The notes below the pieces were generated by a model. That model saw nothing but the letters and a program-made list of their open reading frames with translations. It was not told the origin of the DNA and did not search any database. From Rutidosis leptorrhynchoides (taxonomy: Eukaryota; Streptophyta; Magnoliopsida; Asterales; Asteraceae), in assembly GCF_046630445.1 (NCBI RefSeq), contig NC_092335.1, positions 36,542,001 through 36,606,000 of the forward strand: DNA of 64,000 nucleotides, given 5' to 3'. The position numbers and the translations under genes were made by a program. Numbering within the stretch: the stretch's first letter is position 1; every line of letters begins with the position of its first letter. Positions 12,519 through 28,666 of this stretch are shown here, in pieces.

Positions 12519-13500
12519 TGATGAAAAATCGTGTGCACTTTTAATCAGATTAACGCAGTGGACAGTTAAAATAATAATCTTTCATTATTTTATCAAACAT
12601 TCATAAAATTAAATAATCATATATTTAATTAACATTCACACGATTAAACCGTCCAATTAAAATCCAGTTACACCACTAATAATTTTCAAGAATATAAAAT
12701 CACAAAGTGAGTAAAACGATGTACCTTTCTGAATTGATGTCTACGTGAAGGTAGAAATGAACCATCTTGTTGAAGAGAAAACTACGATCGAAGGGAATGA
12801 TCGTCTCTTTGGATAGTCCACTACACTTTCAAACAACGTCAATGGATGCTAGTTCAAATCCAAGTAATTTATTATAATAATCAAATTATTATAATAAATA
12901 AAAAATACTCCATATATCGATTACTCTTCGAAAACAAATAAAAGAAACTGTGATATTTGTTTATGTCTTTTTCGCAACAACCATAAAATGGGTTTTTTTT
13001 CTTCTCGTGAACAAAAGTAGGATTGTTAGAATGACTTTTTATATCGTTATAAAAACACATGGCCAAATCCATATATATATCCATATATATATAAGTAAAG
13101 TATATAACCGACTATTTTCGACTTTGTAATACGCGTTACATAATATGAAAAAAAGATATGAAGCATATTTGTAAATTATATATGTAAATCGACTTGCAAC
13201 TCATTGAAATCCTTTCCATTTTTTGTTCCAACTTGTGCATGAAGTTATTATAATTTTCTTTCAAATATAATTCAATAAATCACAATAAATAATCACTCAT
13301 TTATTTAATTGATTAATTTAAAATTAAACAATTTAATTTATTTCGTTACTCGGATAATATGTATACATCATATATATTTTTTATTTAACGTCTAGGTGTA
13401 TATATGTGTGACCCCGAAGGCTCAAATGAATTTAGTCATATAGTCATATGATGTACCTTGCACATCAATCTTACATACACAACCCTACATATAACTGCGA
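12519..13500 (-). mobile_element. Copia 5' LTR, outer border uncertain
   Basis: The sequence next to the primer-binding sites (tgatgaaaaatcgtg) fits the 3' end of a minus-strand 5' LTR. The outer end is not clear; a possible end is gcgttaca near 13140, but similar-style AT-rich sequence continues to about 13500. No partner LTR is present. Confidence 0.4.
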
Positions 13501-14451
13501 TTAGTTCTTAAAATGAAAGTAGATTTTCAAGATATATACTTGAAGGAAATAATATTACATTATACAGTTTGTAGACATGCTATAAAACCATCTAAGAACA
13601 TCCATAAAACTAAAAAATAAGCCGATATACAACACCATTTATCAAAGTCATTCATTGAATTTACACATTAGATTATAGAAATCCAAGATACAGCTAAAAG
13701 CTTTAGCCTTAAAAGGACACAATTTTTGAAAACTATGTAAAGCCAAAAATGGAGTTACATTAAAAATCAACTGTTATTTGCTAAACAAACCTTTAGGCCA
13801 TTTAAGAAATGATGCTTTCCTTCAAAGTAATAACACTTGTTGCTGCTGTAGAGATATCCGACCCATCAAAGTAGAAGCAAGACACAAAATATTTCCAAAA
13901 TCATAAAATAAGAATAAGAGTTATAATTTATTAATCATACCAGCAAGGTTTAGCCATCAAATGTTTATTACAGGCTGATAAGTTCTAGTTATTCATTCAA
14001 GCATTCCATCAAATAATTGATATACATATTGAACAATAAATTTGCATTCCATCAAACAATGAAGACTTTATGTTGTGTATTTCCTAAATTTCCAGCAGAA
14101 ATAGACAGCAACAACCATGCATAAAATCATCAAAAATTGTAATACAATCTTTGGAGACTGTATGTCTAATGTACTTTCAGGGAACACAAATGCATCAACA
14201 TGCCTTTTAGATACTTAAACTTTTGTTTATAGCAATTTACACATTATACCACAAGTTCTAGAAAAATTAAATATTATGTGGAAAATTTAGGCATACCTGA
14301 TAATAATCGAGTAAACTGCCCATTAATGAGTTCTTCAGAGTTTGCAAATTGGAAAATAAGATCGGGTAATTAGAAGCGGAGTCAAGCTAATAACTTGAAA
14401 CATACATGAACAGAAGTTGTTGAAACGTGAGTCAGGTAATTAGACTGTATA
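13501..14451. other. No gene seen; 3' flank of the kinesin locus
   Basis: AT-rich unique-looking sequence without a convincing ORF or repeat. It may include the 3' untranslated part of the kinesin locus, or further lost exons, since a possible splice donor (GAATAG/GTAATA) sits at the apparent stop codon. Confidence 0.4.
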
Positions 14452-15578
14452 TTACCTATTCAATATCCAGCTCCTTGGCAACTCTTTGAAGAAGAATAAT
14501 AGCGCTTTCCATTTTTTAGCAATACTTCGGTTACGACATTTATCAGCAACACAATCACATAAGTTTGAGCAATGCCTTTTATTCTTATAACACGCACAAC
14601 CGCTTCTCATGCACATCATTTTCCGTTTGCATTCACATCGTTGCTCCTTCTTTGATTTAGACTTGCTTTCAAGTTCTTCTCTCAAACTTTGAATCAGAAT
14701 CAAGTGTTCTGCCATTTCAGTACCCTTTTTCTCAAGTTCTTTTTCTGATTGGCTTTTCAATTCGTTTAGTGATTCGAGCTTCAATTCAAGATCTTTGACC
14801 TTTGACTCATAAGTTTCTTCCTTCTTTTCAATTAGTTCCTTTGACGACTTTCTTTCACATTCTGAAATCTCTAATTTACTGTTTAGGTTAACAATCTCTT
14901 CCTTAAAACTCTTTGATCTCTAGATCTTTCTCCCTACTCTGCATCTCCAGTTGTCTTTTGAGATTCACAATCTCGTGCTGTAACTCTTTGATCTCTAGAT
15001 CTTTCTCCCTACAATATACCTGATGTTCTTCAAAAAGATTGGAATAACCACCCTTTACATGTAGAAGCTCCGCCTCCTTCAATTGTTCAATTTGATGTCT
15101 CATAGTTTGCATTTGATTAATAGTAACTGGAGCACGGTTTACCTACATGATAAAGTAGTTTATAAAAAAATACCAACAGAAAAATAAGGTGTTCTATTCA
15201 ATATGTAAGAGAAGTCAAATTCATCTTCTATGAAATTACAAATATTAGATACAATTAATATTAAAATTGGTATTGGTATATTTTAACACAAATTTTTTGA
15301 ATTTTTTTTTTAAAATATGACATCATAAAATTAATTATACAATGACACGTCATTTTTAAACATACCTCAAAATTTGACACAACGTCATTATAGTCATTTC
15401 GTAAATAGTAAAGACATTTATAACATACCTAAAAATTTGATTAATCATCAAAATATTATCATTATTATACTCATTTAGTAGATAGTATAGATAGACATGA
15501 GAGATATAGCTATGAAAATTTTAAAACATTTGATATTGGAAGTTTTAGCATTGTATATATTTTTAGGATTTTTCTAAC

Positions 15579-15680
<102 letters not shown>

Positions 15681-17351
15681 TGAGTAAAGTCACTTTCAAA
15701 CTGGCAGTTATTAAGTTTTGCAAAATGTTTAAGTGACTTACAATAGCTTTGTTTTGAATGTTGCGAGCTCGCTTTGCATAGTTCAGTGTGTTGAGGGTTT
15801 CTTCAGCATTCGTAGATAACAGACTTACACAAGCTAAGAGCAAAATACATCAGTTTGATGTTAGTAATTTTGATGTTATACATTTGTAGAATTCTTTAGC
15901 TTACCAATCATAACAGTTTTGTTGTTTCCCCCAAGGGAGTCCTGAAATATAATAAAGTATGTTTTACATTATTTCCATATGATGACTTCTGAAAAAAAAT
16001 AAACTCCAACACATGAGATAAAAATATAAAGCCATACTTGTAAAAGGCGGGTTAATTTACTATCTCTGTATGGAACATGACCCCCTTCTTTCCTCACCCA
16101 ATGAACTAATAACATTTCCAAGAGCTAACAAACCCTTGTTAATATTGATTCCTAACACATCATAGAACAATAATAGACAATCGTCAATAAACAATCACAA
16201 AAAATTACTTTAACTTGCATAATTTTGTCACCTTCTTGCAAACGCACTCCATCAGCTCCTGTTTACTTGGCTCGTTCAAATCCGACGAGTCCACCAGATG
16301 GAGTTTAGCGAGCAATATATCATCTCCTATATCACCGTGAATTCTATTCTGTTTCATGTAGATCGTAAAGATTGCATGTGACCGACTGAAACATAAAGAA
16401 ATATTGGTTAAAACAAGTTTGATACGTACAATGATACATGTAAAACCACCACACAAAAAAAGTTACAACATATCATATTTTTTCTTATTAACGATCCTAC
16501 CTCATCTTCAAGTTTTCAATTTACAGTATTCTATTTACAATTTTCTACATCATCAATTCTACAAATATACATGTCTATCTCTTCTATCTTTCTAGTCACT
16601 AAGGCTCTGCTTCGATTTTACTTCTATAGCAAGTCAGTTCTAACTTTCATAGTACAATATATTTCTTTTTTAATCATCTCTATTTCTAATCATCTTATAT
16701 CGAGGGGTTTAAGACTAGGTGATTAGCAACTCTTATTTCCATCTTAATCTCAGAGAATGAAAGAAAATGCAGCAGTAGCAGAAAAAATTTATTAAAAAAA
16801 TAATTTTTCATCTTTAAACTTTGTCAAATCTGATGTCTTAACAAAAAAGGAAGCTCATAATAGCAGCCTAGATATAATAAGGACAACAAGGCTAAAAACA
16901 TAGCCAAATCGCAGTTTTTTGGTAATAGTATAAATAGGAATAAATTTTTTTTACATTATTCATTCTAATTTGACGTATTGTAAAGAAACAAACCTTAATT
17001 GACTATTCATGTTTGTACTCCCAGTCGCACGACACTTTGATCCACACAGCAGAAATGAATCCATCTCGTCTTGTGAAGTAACTTTAGGCTCTATTACACC
17101 ATCAAGAAAGATTTCACCATTAGCACGTTCCCTGATTTGAATAGGAGCCCTAGAAGAACCGAGTAAGTCAAAGATCTCCTCCTTGAATATTTGAAAAGGG
17201 ACAAGTTCTACTTTAGCATATTTATTTCCACAAGGTCGGTCTGTAAGGGTGTCATTTCGTACTGTTCTATGATGGTAAATGTGTCGTTTTGTTTCGTTAA
17301 ACAGTAATGTTTATTTTTATTTTTTTGGCTATTTTACGTTAAGTATCTTGT

Positions 17352-17412
17352 AACCCAGTTGGTTAACTCGCTGCATCGTGCTACTTACCCACCTCGGTTC
17401 GATTATGACTTC
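17352..17412 (+). other. tRNA-like (SINE-type) box A/box B remnant in an intron
   Basis: The word agttggttaactcg resembles a Pol III box A and ggttcgattatgac, about 40 bp on, a decayed box B. The spacing fits a tRNA-derived SINE head, but no complete tRNA fold or SINE tail is visible. It lies in the intron between the 17659 and 17181 exons. Confidence 0.35.
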
Positions 17413-18249
17413 CATTTTATTATTTTAGATGTTTTGTGTGCTTTCACGTATGTTGTTTGCAGAGGGTTACGTGTCTGTTTAATGGTTAATTATTATGATT
17501 ATGCATATATAACTATCCATAATCTCAGCAATTTACTATACTCAAACAGAAGAGCATAGATATTACCGAAAACTATAACAAAAAAATAATTATGCAGCTT
17601 TATCTATCTACCCTGTATGAATGTTACCTCATAAGTATTCAAAAACATAAATTGTTACCTCTATGAATGACACATTGATTAAGAACTCGATAGTTCGTTT
17701 ACTCTCCTCAACTCTTTGGAAAATCTTTGCAATAACCTTGGGGATAATTCCATAACTGCCCTTGCCGTTTGTCCCCATGGTATAAGTTTTACCGGAGCCA
17801 GTCTAGCAATACGAAACATCACAAATTATTAATACTATATTATAAGTTGTATGACACTAAAAGTAAAACAAGCCGCATAAATCGGTATCCGGCCATACGC
17901 TAAGACCTTGCCATTAAAGCCATGAAAAAGAGCATCCACAAGTGGTGCAACACATTCATAAAATATAAGAAAAGATGAAACCCCTCAACCCCATAGACAT
18001 GATCAAATGTGAAGGAATGTGAGCCGATTTGCACCTAATTTTCATAAAAACAGTATTTATCATATAATATTCACACAAAACTCTCTCTAGTTATCATATT
18101 AAAGTTATCACAGACAAACATAACATATAATTAGAAATTAGGGTTAATGCAATCACCTGAGGTTTTTCGTTAGAAAAATTAACAAGAAGGTTAACCGATG
18201 GTGACGGTAGGATATTTACAGCTACTTGAACTAATTGAGACCCATCCAT

Positions 18250-19040
18250 TTCAAACAAGATCACAACCTTAGAACTGAATAGCGCGTAAGAATTACCATT
18301 GGTTATAAATTACACGAGTAATTTCACACATATTTTTGTAACGGTGTGTATAATTATTGGCAAGTGTGAAGTGGAGATTAAAAGAAACAGCAAATTACCT
18401 TTGAAATCTTGGGTTTTCAACTGATCACGAACTATTGCCAAATTCAGGAACTTTAGTAGGTGTATTATTTTATGTTGTTTGTTAATTTGCTAGTTATTTA
18501 AATGTGAATTGTCATGGTTCAAATATTTTAAATCTGTGGTTAAATTTGGTAGACCCTTATTTAACTGGGACTTCGTACATAACTAGTTAAGTGGCCCGCG
18601 CTTTGTGGCGAGATTTGAACTACCACAAAACTGTTACCTAGAGCAATAATCTATAAACAATAACATAAGAAATCAAGCTTTGTACAATAATAAACGTAAG
18701 TTTCGTGACTTAAGAAAAAACTGCATCTAGCAATTCAATACATGTTAGCTTATGAATGTTTGTTGTGCACTTCAAAATGTCAAAACAAAAGTTTTTGGTG
18801 GTGTTTTATCTGTTTCTATGGCTACCAGTAGATTACATATGTGTTTATCTAACACCATACACAATTCATAGTTAAAGATACTTTGGCAAACTATATTTAA
18901 ACATCACCAATTATCTACTCATAAGCAAATGCTATATCTTGTCTCTAAGGCTAGAACAAAGTCGATTGAATTCCTACAAACTATATAACTTCTTAAGCAG
19001 TAGCCTCGCCAAATAGTTACAAGTCACACAGGTATTTATG
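18250..19040. other. Upstream flank of the kinesin pseudogene
   Basis: No ORF of note. On the minus strand a possible untranslated exon (gatttcaaag/gtaattt near 18398) could have preceded the coding exons. The right end supplies the TTATG target site (19036-19040) of the next solo LTR. Confidence 0.35.
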
Positions 19041-19212
19041 TGTGACGACCTGGAAAATTTCGACCAAATTTAAACTTGATCTTTATATGGTTTCGACACG
19101 ATAAGCAAAGTTTATTAAACCGAGTCTCAAAATGTTTGAAGTATTTTCATGAATGCATTTAACCTCAGATTATTCCCGACGATTCACGAACGATTGTGTG
19201 AAAACAAATATG

Positions 19213-19213
<1 letters not shown>

Positions 19214-19294
<81 letters not shown>
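19214..19294. repeat. (TA)n microsatellite left of the MITE
   Basis: Alternating TA of about 80 bp that directly abuts the MITE end at 19295; a second TA array starts at its other end. Confidence 0.9.
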
Positions 19295-20084
<790 letters not shown>

Positions 20085-21687
20085 GTATATATAATAATAA
20101 GAAATATTAAATATATATTTGAAAATTTTAGAATCAAATAAGTAAAATAAAATACAAGATAATAATGTTATTATTAAAATAAATCTAAATTTATATGTAT
20201 ATATGATTTTCATCCATAATTATTGATTGTATGTACATTGATATATATTAAAATGTATAAAATTTAAGTATGTGTTATTATATAACATATATTATATGAT
20301 TAGTAAATACTACATAATTAATAACATGTAAGATTAGAATATTAGATGAAATTACAAGTTAAAAATATATTTGTTATTATATTATTATTACGTTTACAAA
20401 AATCAACATCAGTATTATTAATATTATTATAGAAACATGTAACTTATTATATCTTCATTATTATTAGTTGTTATATATAAAATTTAATACTCATTATTTA
20501 ATAACCTATAGTATGTAATACTAATATATTAAAAAAATAGATGTTTTAATAATAATGTCATTACTTTTAATAATAATATCAATACTAGTGTATTAATAAT
20601 ATAATTATATAGATATGAAATTTGATAAATAAATATTATTATTATTATTATCAATATTAATATAATTAGTTTTATTATTATCATTAATAATATTATTATT
20701 ATCATTTTCAATATTTTTATTATCATTGTTACTTATTAATATAATTATTATTATTATTAGAATTATTATTTATAATATAATTATTAATAAATTAAAAATG
20801 AAAATTAATCAGGAAGATTACAAATGCTGTTAGGGATCACAATCAACTTTCTTTAAATTTGTTTTTTGTCTCTGAATCTGTACGTAAATGAATCCAAACA
20901 CAGAAATAACTCCAAATTCTGTTAGCAGTTCCTCTCTTCTTTTTATTTTTTTATTTTATTTCACTGTTTCTGATTATTCGATTAATAAATCTTGTCGATC
21001 AATCTCTGGCTATAAAACAAATGAATTACTCAGTGTCATTACTACATTCGATCAACTACACATCCTTAATATCAATAATCACTTTCAACTGTTTTAATTG
21101 ATTAATTTTTTAAAAAGAAAAAGGCTTGAACACCGCCGTCCTCTGTTCTTTCTCATTTAATTAAAAAGCTCGATTTCAAAACAGTTTTCAAAAACTAAAA
21201 ATGTAGTGTTGTAAGGAATTTTGTAACAACACTATCTGCAAAATTTCACGAATCAATTCTTTATATCGAATGTGAATTTTGAGGTCAAAGTTAAAAATAA
21301 TAAAAGTCAAATAATTTGTTCTTAAAGAAATTCATGATCGTGTTTAATTTTCAAGATAAATTTGGATTACAGAAAGTTTTTAGATTCAATTTGAAACCTT
21401 GTTCATGTAGAAACTTTGATCTAAAACATTCGAAATTTTCGAAATCGATTTTAAGTTCAAAACGTTTTTTTTTTCATATCTGTTCTAAAATTTATTCCTT
21501 TAATTAGTTTATGTTTTAATTAAATTCAACACTTCTGATCGTTTATGTATTAGTTATAATCTTAGAATTTAATAGGAAATACGTCGATTGATAGAATTGA
21601 ACTTGGGTCGATCTGTGTTTTGAGAAGAAGAAGAAAAAGGGTGAAACAGAAATAGTGGTTAAATATAAATGGGTCTAGATTAAATCA

Positions 21688-21775
21688 GAAAAGCTGGACA
21701 GATCAGTGGGTTAAGTGTGTTTGTTATGAGCTGGTGGTCACGGGTTCGAGTCCCGGCATGGATTGTTTTTTTTGG
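21688..21775 (+). promoter_or_regulatory. tRNA-like Pol III cassette inside the LTR, with T run
   Basis: A box-A-like word (cagtgggttaagtg, from about 21705) is followed by a good box B, ggttcgagtcc (about 21740), and then by a T8 run (from 21764) that could act as a Pol III terminator. The same arrangement sits at the corresponding place in the LTRs at 32600-32700 and 36190-36262. Confidence 0.4.
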
Positions 21776-21948
21776 AACTCAACCTTATTAATAACTATTA
21801 GTATTATCATTACTAACATTATCATTATTAGTATTGTTATTATTATTAACAGGATTATGAATATATTAATAACATTTATATTATAAAATTTATAATAAAA
21901 GTTGATATGGCAAAAATTATGAATATGGATATAATTTTAAGTTATAGG

Positions 21949-23579
<1,631 letters not shown>

Positions 23580-24323
23580 AACTGTTTTTACGAAATAGAC
23601 ACAAGTACTTGAAACTACATTCTATGGTTGAATTATTATACCGGATATCACCCTTTTTAGCTTGGTAGCCTAAGAATTTGGGAACAGACCCCCAAATTGA
23701 CGCGAATCCTGAAGATAGATCTATGGGCCTAACAAACCCCATCCAGGTTATGGATGCTTCAGTACTTCGATTTTATATACAGATGAGTGTACCTGTATAT
23801 TTGGGGATATTCTAGATGCATTTGTTAATGTCGGTTACCAGGTGTTCACCATATGAATGATTTTTAATTCGTGGGTTACGCGTAATATTTTGTACTCGGG
23901 TTACGTGTACAATTAAAATTTCTGAAATCTTGTGGTCTGTTAAAATATTGAAATGATTGTTATGATAAACTTATGAACTCACCAACCTTTTGGTTGACAC
24001 TTTTAAGCATGTTTATTCTCATGTATGAAAGAAATCTTCCGTTGTGCATTTGCTCATTTTAGAGATATTACTTGGAGTCATTCATGACATATTTCAAAAG
24101 ACGTTGTATTCGAGTCGTTGAGTTCATCAAGATTATTATTAAGTCAATTATAGTTGGATATATTATGAAATGGTATGCATGCCGTCAACTTTCGATGTAA
24201 AGAAAGTTTGTCTTTTAAAAACGAATGCAATGTTTGTAAAATATATCATATAGAGGTCAAATACCTCGCAATGTATCCATATGTTATTGTATTCATCCTT
24301 ATGGATTGGGACGGGTCGTCTCA

Positions 24324-26043
24324 TTATGACTTATAAAAGTAACAACAAATTTTACAATTTTCATATTATACTGATTTTCAGAACTGCAGGTTTCATCGCA
24401 TTGATACTGATCAAGTTTTCTCATATTAAACCATAAGTTGCTCCAAGTTCCAGTACTTTTCAATTTACTTTACTACCATGTGATTTTACGTTTCATAAAT
24501 ACTGATAGCACTGAGTTGCCTGCACTGTGTATAAATGAGGTAGTGTGGTAACGATCGGTGTTAAATAATGAGATTCAGAATTTAATCAACCAACAGAGTT
24601 GGACAAAACAAAATTGATCAAACAATTAAAAAAGTTATGACCGAGTATGCAAGTTTAAATTTTATAAATACTGATAGCAATGAGTTACCTGGAATGTGTA
24701 TCTAGGAGATAGCATGGTTATGATCAGTGTTAAATCCCAATGCTCGTCACAGAAACAGCAAGTTGCAAAATATGCTAGTCCAGATCTAACCAATAAACAT
24801 TCACTATTAAGAATTCCCATAAACATTCAGTATTAACCAACAAACATTCATTGTAACTAAAAGTAGCCTAGAACTAGAATCTGAACACAACAACATACAT
24901 AAACTAAGGTAAGTGACTAAGTATATTAGATATGACACCTAACATTGAAAACACCTACGTACAATATATGCTATTTTTATCCAACAAACATGAAAAATCT
25001 CGTTTCCTACTTTACGCGATGGACAATGTGGCAGTCAGTTCACCGATAAGTGGATAACGATCAATTATAGAACATTATTTTATAAATCGAAGGAGTTTAT
25101 AAAACAAATATGTTTACGTGGATGATTCATGATAGTAATCATTATTTTTCCACGACAAGAATCCAACCAATGACCCAGGGACTGAAATTGCGTATATTCG
25201 ACAGGTTTCTTGTAGCGTAGATCTGCCTTTGGTTCAAACACAAAAACTACTTTACTACATTATATTCTCTTAAAAAGGTTAAAGGCCATATAAACCATAA
25301 TAAAATATGAACCGAGAAACTGCCATAAACTACTATACTACACTTTATAGTCATAATTCAGAGTCATCGCACAAGTTGTTATCACATATCAGCATTCAGC
25401 AATAAGACAAGTGCACGTTGTAACGCTTGCTTTTAGAATTACAGTTTCATACATGATTCTACAGAATACAGTTGTAAATAAAGTTTATATCGCAATTAAT
25501 GAAAGCACCCTTTAAAAGGTGTCTCACAAACGATTCCTGTATTGTACAATAACTCATTAATACTGTAAATATCAATGACAATAGACAGATCATGCTTCCA
25601 TAATAAATAAACAAATAATACTAAAACAAAAAAAGTGGTTCTATGAGCGTCATGATCACGAGAATATGAATGCCTAACTATAGAATCTCGATTACATTAA
25701 TCTTCAATTATTTTGACCTAATTGAACTTAAATCTTTAAATCTATCTGCATTAGAGTTCATATTTAATCGCATTGTAGCAAGTAAACAGCAATCGCACTA
25801 CGGAAGCTGTATGATACAGATTTACGGTCTATACAATTATAGCAACCCTAACGTCGGTGATTAAGATACACATATCAAATTAGTTGAGGTTTTAGTCTTT
25901 TAGATAATGAGGGATAGAAATACAACAGTAAATCAATCAGTTAAACAGGACTATACGTTTCTATTGGTTCGTGAAAATAACGATACACCACATATGTCAT
26001 AATTGAGTTGGGAGAAGAATTGGAAGCTTAACTAGACACGGTG
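24324..26043. other. Intergenic stretch without recognised genes
   Basis: Starts with the right TTATG duplication of the solo LTR. No convincing ORF or domain. It holds one dispersed direct repeat (listed separately) and ends with the left 14-bp duplication (26030-26043) of the LINE insertion. Confidence 0.5.
24492..24735 (+). repeat. Direct repeat pair, ~80 bp, period ~167 bp
   Basis: The two diverged copies (24492-24575 and 24659-24735) share ataaatactgatagca, then tgagtt-cctg, tgtgtat and gatc-gtgttaaat in the same order. Origin unknown. Confidence 0.65.
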
Positions 26044-26590
26044 TTTTTCTTGGCGTGCTTCAATGAATAGAGTATCGACTCGGTTGAATCTTTCAGCAAG
26101 GGACATTGATATTGGTTGCAATGGGTGCGTATTTTGCGACTCTCAAGTGGAAGCTCTCGATCATATACTCTTCGAATGTGTTTTTGCTTCGGATTTGTGG
26201 TGCAAAATTAGGATTTGGTTGGACATACAACTTCCTATTTTGAATGTTGGGGTGAGTGGTTCTCATGGTTCATAGCATGGAGAGCTCGAGAGGACACGAA
26301 GGAAAAAGTCTATGTCATTGTTATTTGCTTACTTTGGCATATTTGGAAGACAAGGAATCTAGTGGTGTTTAATCTGCAAGAGGAAAAGAAAAATATGGTT
26401 TTTGATTCCATTCGGACGTTTGCTTTTATTTGGTTGCGTAGTAGAGGAAAATCAAATGTAGCTTGGATTGATTGGCTAAAAAAGCCACTGTAATTTCATA
26501 AACGTTGTAATTTTTGCGGAAGGTTTCCCTAGTGCCTTACTAGAGAGCCTATCTTTGTTTAATAAAATTTTGCTGTTCGGGAAAAAAAAA
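26044..26590 (+). mobile_element. 5'-truncated LINE, RT zinc-binding domain end
   Basis: Translated pieces (26050-26275 and 26215-26493, separated by a frameshift) match the zf-RVT domain at the C-terminus of plant LINE ORF2: SWRASMNRVSTRLNLSAR, GCVFCDSQVEALDHILFEC with its Cys/His pattern, and LLWHIWKTRN. A short 3' UTR with aataaaa and an A-rich tail (26582-26590) follow. The 14-bp word aactagacacggtg flanks it at 26030-26043 and 26591-26604, as expected for target-primed reverse transcription. RT and endonuclease were never copied. Confidence 0.9.
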
Positions 26591-26604
26591 AACTAGACAC
26601 GGTG

Positions 26605-27017
26605 GTCCGAGACAGCGTCCAGCGGCAGTGACGGATCTTCCAGTGGAGGGCGTGGCGGGAATTGGATGTAGCCTTTTTGTTTTGGGAAGGAAATGGAAAG
26701 AGAGGAGGGTTTGCCTTTTTTGTTAGATTATTACTATCAGTTCAATTTTGGTTGTTGTTAGTGGGGGCCGGGGGGTGGGGGACGTATTTTTTCTTATTTT
26801 TCTAACTTGCCCCATTTGATATTGAAAGAATGTTTTTGTAAGAACGGAAATGTGTTAAAGGAATTGGAATATGAAAAAATTGAAATTGATAAGTTTCATG
26901 GAATGTGAAAGAATGTGGGTTTTTATTGATATGGAATGAAATTGATAAAAGCTATACAAAAAATTTTACGTTTTTAATTTTCGTTTTCAATTTCAAACAC
27001 ACGTTTCAATTTTCAGT
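26605..27017. other. Unassigned sequence, G-rich in part
   Basis: A moderately GC-rich patch (26605-26680) is followed by gtgggggccggggggtgggggac at about 26761, three long G runs. No gene recognised; it could be the upstream edge of a lost gene. Confidence 0.3.
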
Positions 27018-27236
27018 GATTCGCGAGTCGAAAAAGCGAGTCAAAAAAGCGGGTCGAAACGTGCGTCGAAAATGCGAGTCGGAAAAACGAGTTGAAAACG
27101 TGAGTCGAAAAATCTAGTCGAAACGCGTCGAAAACGCGCGTTGGAAAAGCCGTCAAAAACGTGTATCGAAAAAGCCTTCAAAAACGCGCGCCTATAACAG
27201 GCCGCTCGAAAAAGCGCGTCGAAAACGCACCGAAAA
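27018..27236 (+). repeat. Degenerate GTCGAAAA minisatellite
   Basis: About 18 imperfect units of 10-14 bp built on gcg(a/g)gtcgaaaa. CpG content is high for this window. It ends exactly where an LTR-like sequence begins (27237). Confidence 0.85.
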
Positions 27237-28181
27237 TGTGACCCGGAAATTTCCGACCAAATTTAAACTTAATCTGTATATTATTTCGACATGATAAGCG
27301 AAGTCGGTTAGGTTGAGTCTCAAAAACTTTGAACTGTTTCATATATGCAATTGACCTTCGACCATTTCCGCAATTCACGAACCACTATTTGTAAATAGTT
27401 ATGTGTGAAAATATATATATATAATAATAATTGGAAATATAATTCGAAACATTATATGTTGTTGTTATTAAAACAAATTATGTAAAATAAAATAAAAATA
27501 GAATATTATAATAATTATTATTTTGCAACACAACTATATATAAATAAAGTATAGTAAAAATAAATATTAAATGATTGTAATACTCGTTTGATGTTCCGAT
27601 TGATATTAAGCAAACTAAATTCAAACTTATATGATTTTAAAATAAACGGTGATCCGAAAATGATTTCTATAAATTATAGACTTATTAAAAATGTATTTAG
27701 AAGCTGTTTGTTAAATTTTAGAACTTTTTATATTTTACCCAGAATTGAGAGGGACAGTTGATGTAATTTTTATTTAATAAATTAATGATCAAATTTTATA
27801 CCATAATGACCAAAATAAATAAATATAGTTAATTTAAAAATATGGGATTTTTCTGAACTCTTTTATTCGCCACTAAGTAACACCGGAGTACAAAATAACA
27901 GTCCGTAAAAACTGTCGGTACTAATAAACAAAACTATGGCTGCTTAACTGTTTCAAAATTTCATTTGTTCCCTACACGTTTTTCTTTGTATATACTTAAT
28001 ATCTAATCATTATTATAGTAGTACTAATATTCTATAATTGTGAATATGTTAAATGAATGCAACAAAACTACTTTCTTTTCATCTTTCTATCTGTGTCTTT
28101 TGTTTGATATCTATAAGTTGGTTCATATATACATACTACATGATTTAGAAAGAAAAAAAACTCACATACACACATGCATAT
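27237..28181 (+). mobile_element. LTR start fragment followed by unassigned AT-rich sequence
   Basis: 27237 onward (tgtgacccggaaatttccg, lacking two bases of the usual TGTGACGACCCGG) matches the start of the TGTGACGACC-type LTRs for about 150-300 bp, including the cgacatgataagcgaag word. Similarity then fades and nothing else is recognised before the next LTR. Confidence 0.5.
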
Positions 28182-28426
28182 TGTGACGACCCGAAAATTT
28201 CCAACCAAATTTAAACTTAATCTTTATATGGTTTCGACTTGATAAGCAAAGTCTGTTAAACTGAGTCTACAAACTTTTGAACTATTTACATAGATTCATT
28301 TATACCTCTGACTATTCCCGACGATTCACGAACATCGATGTATAAATAAATATGTGAATATATATGAAATCTATACATATGTAATATTGTAATAACTATA
28401 TATATAATTAATAAATAATAAGGATT

Positions 28427-28470
<44 letters not shown>

Positions 28471-28600
28471 GATATTATAATTACTATTAGAATAGAAATA
28501 TAAGTCTTATTAATATAAGTGTTATTAGTATTATTATAATTAATATCATTATTATTAAAAATATTATTGTTATAAATTTTATAGTTATCATTATCATTAT

Positions 28601-28666
<66 letters not shown>

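Noticed and set aside
25140-25240. Possible minus-strand exon (KPVEYTQFQSLGHWL-like open stretch)
   Set aside because: Too short, splice borders ambiguous, and no homologue that I can name.
26755-26790. G-quadruplex in gtgggggccggggggtggggg
   Set aside because: Only three clear G runs; a fourth needs splitting of the longest run, so the evidence is weak.
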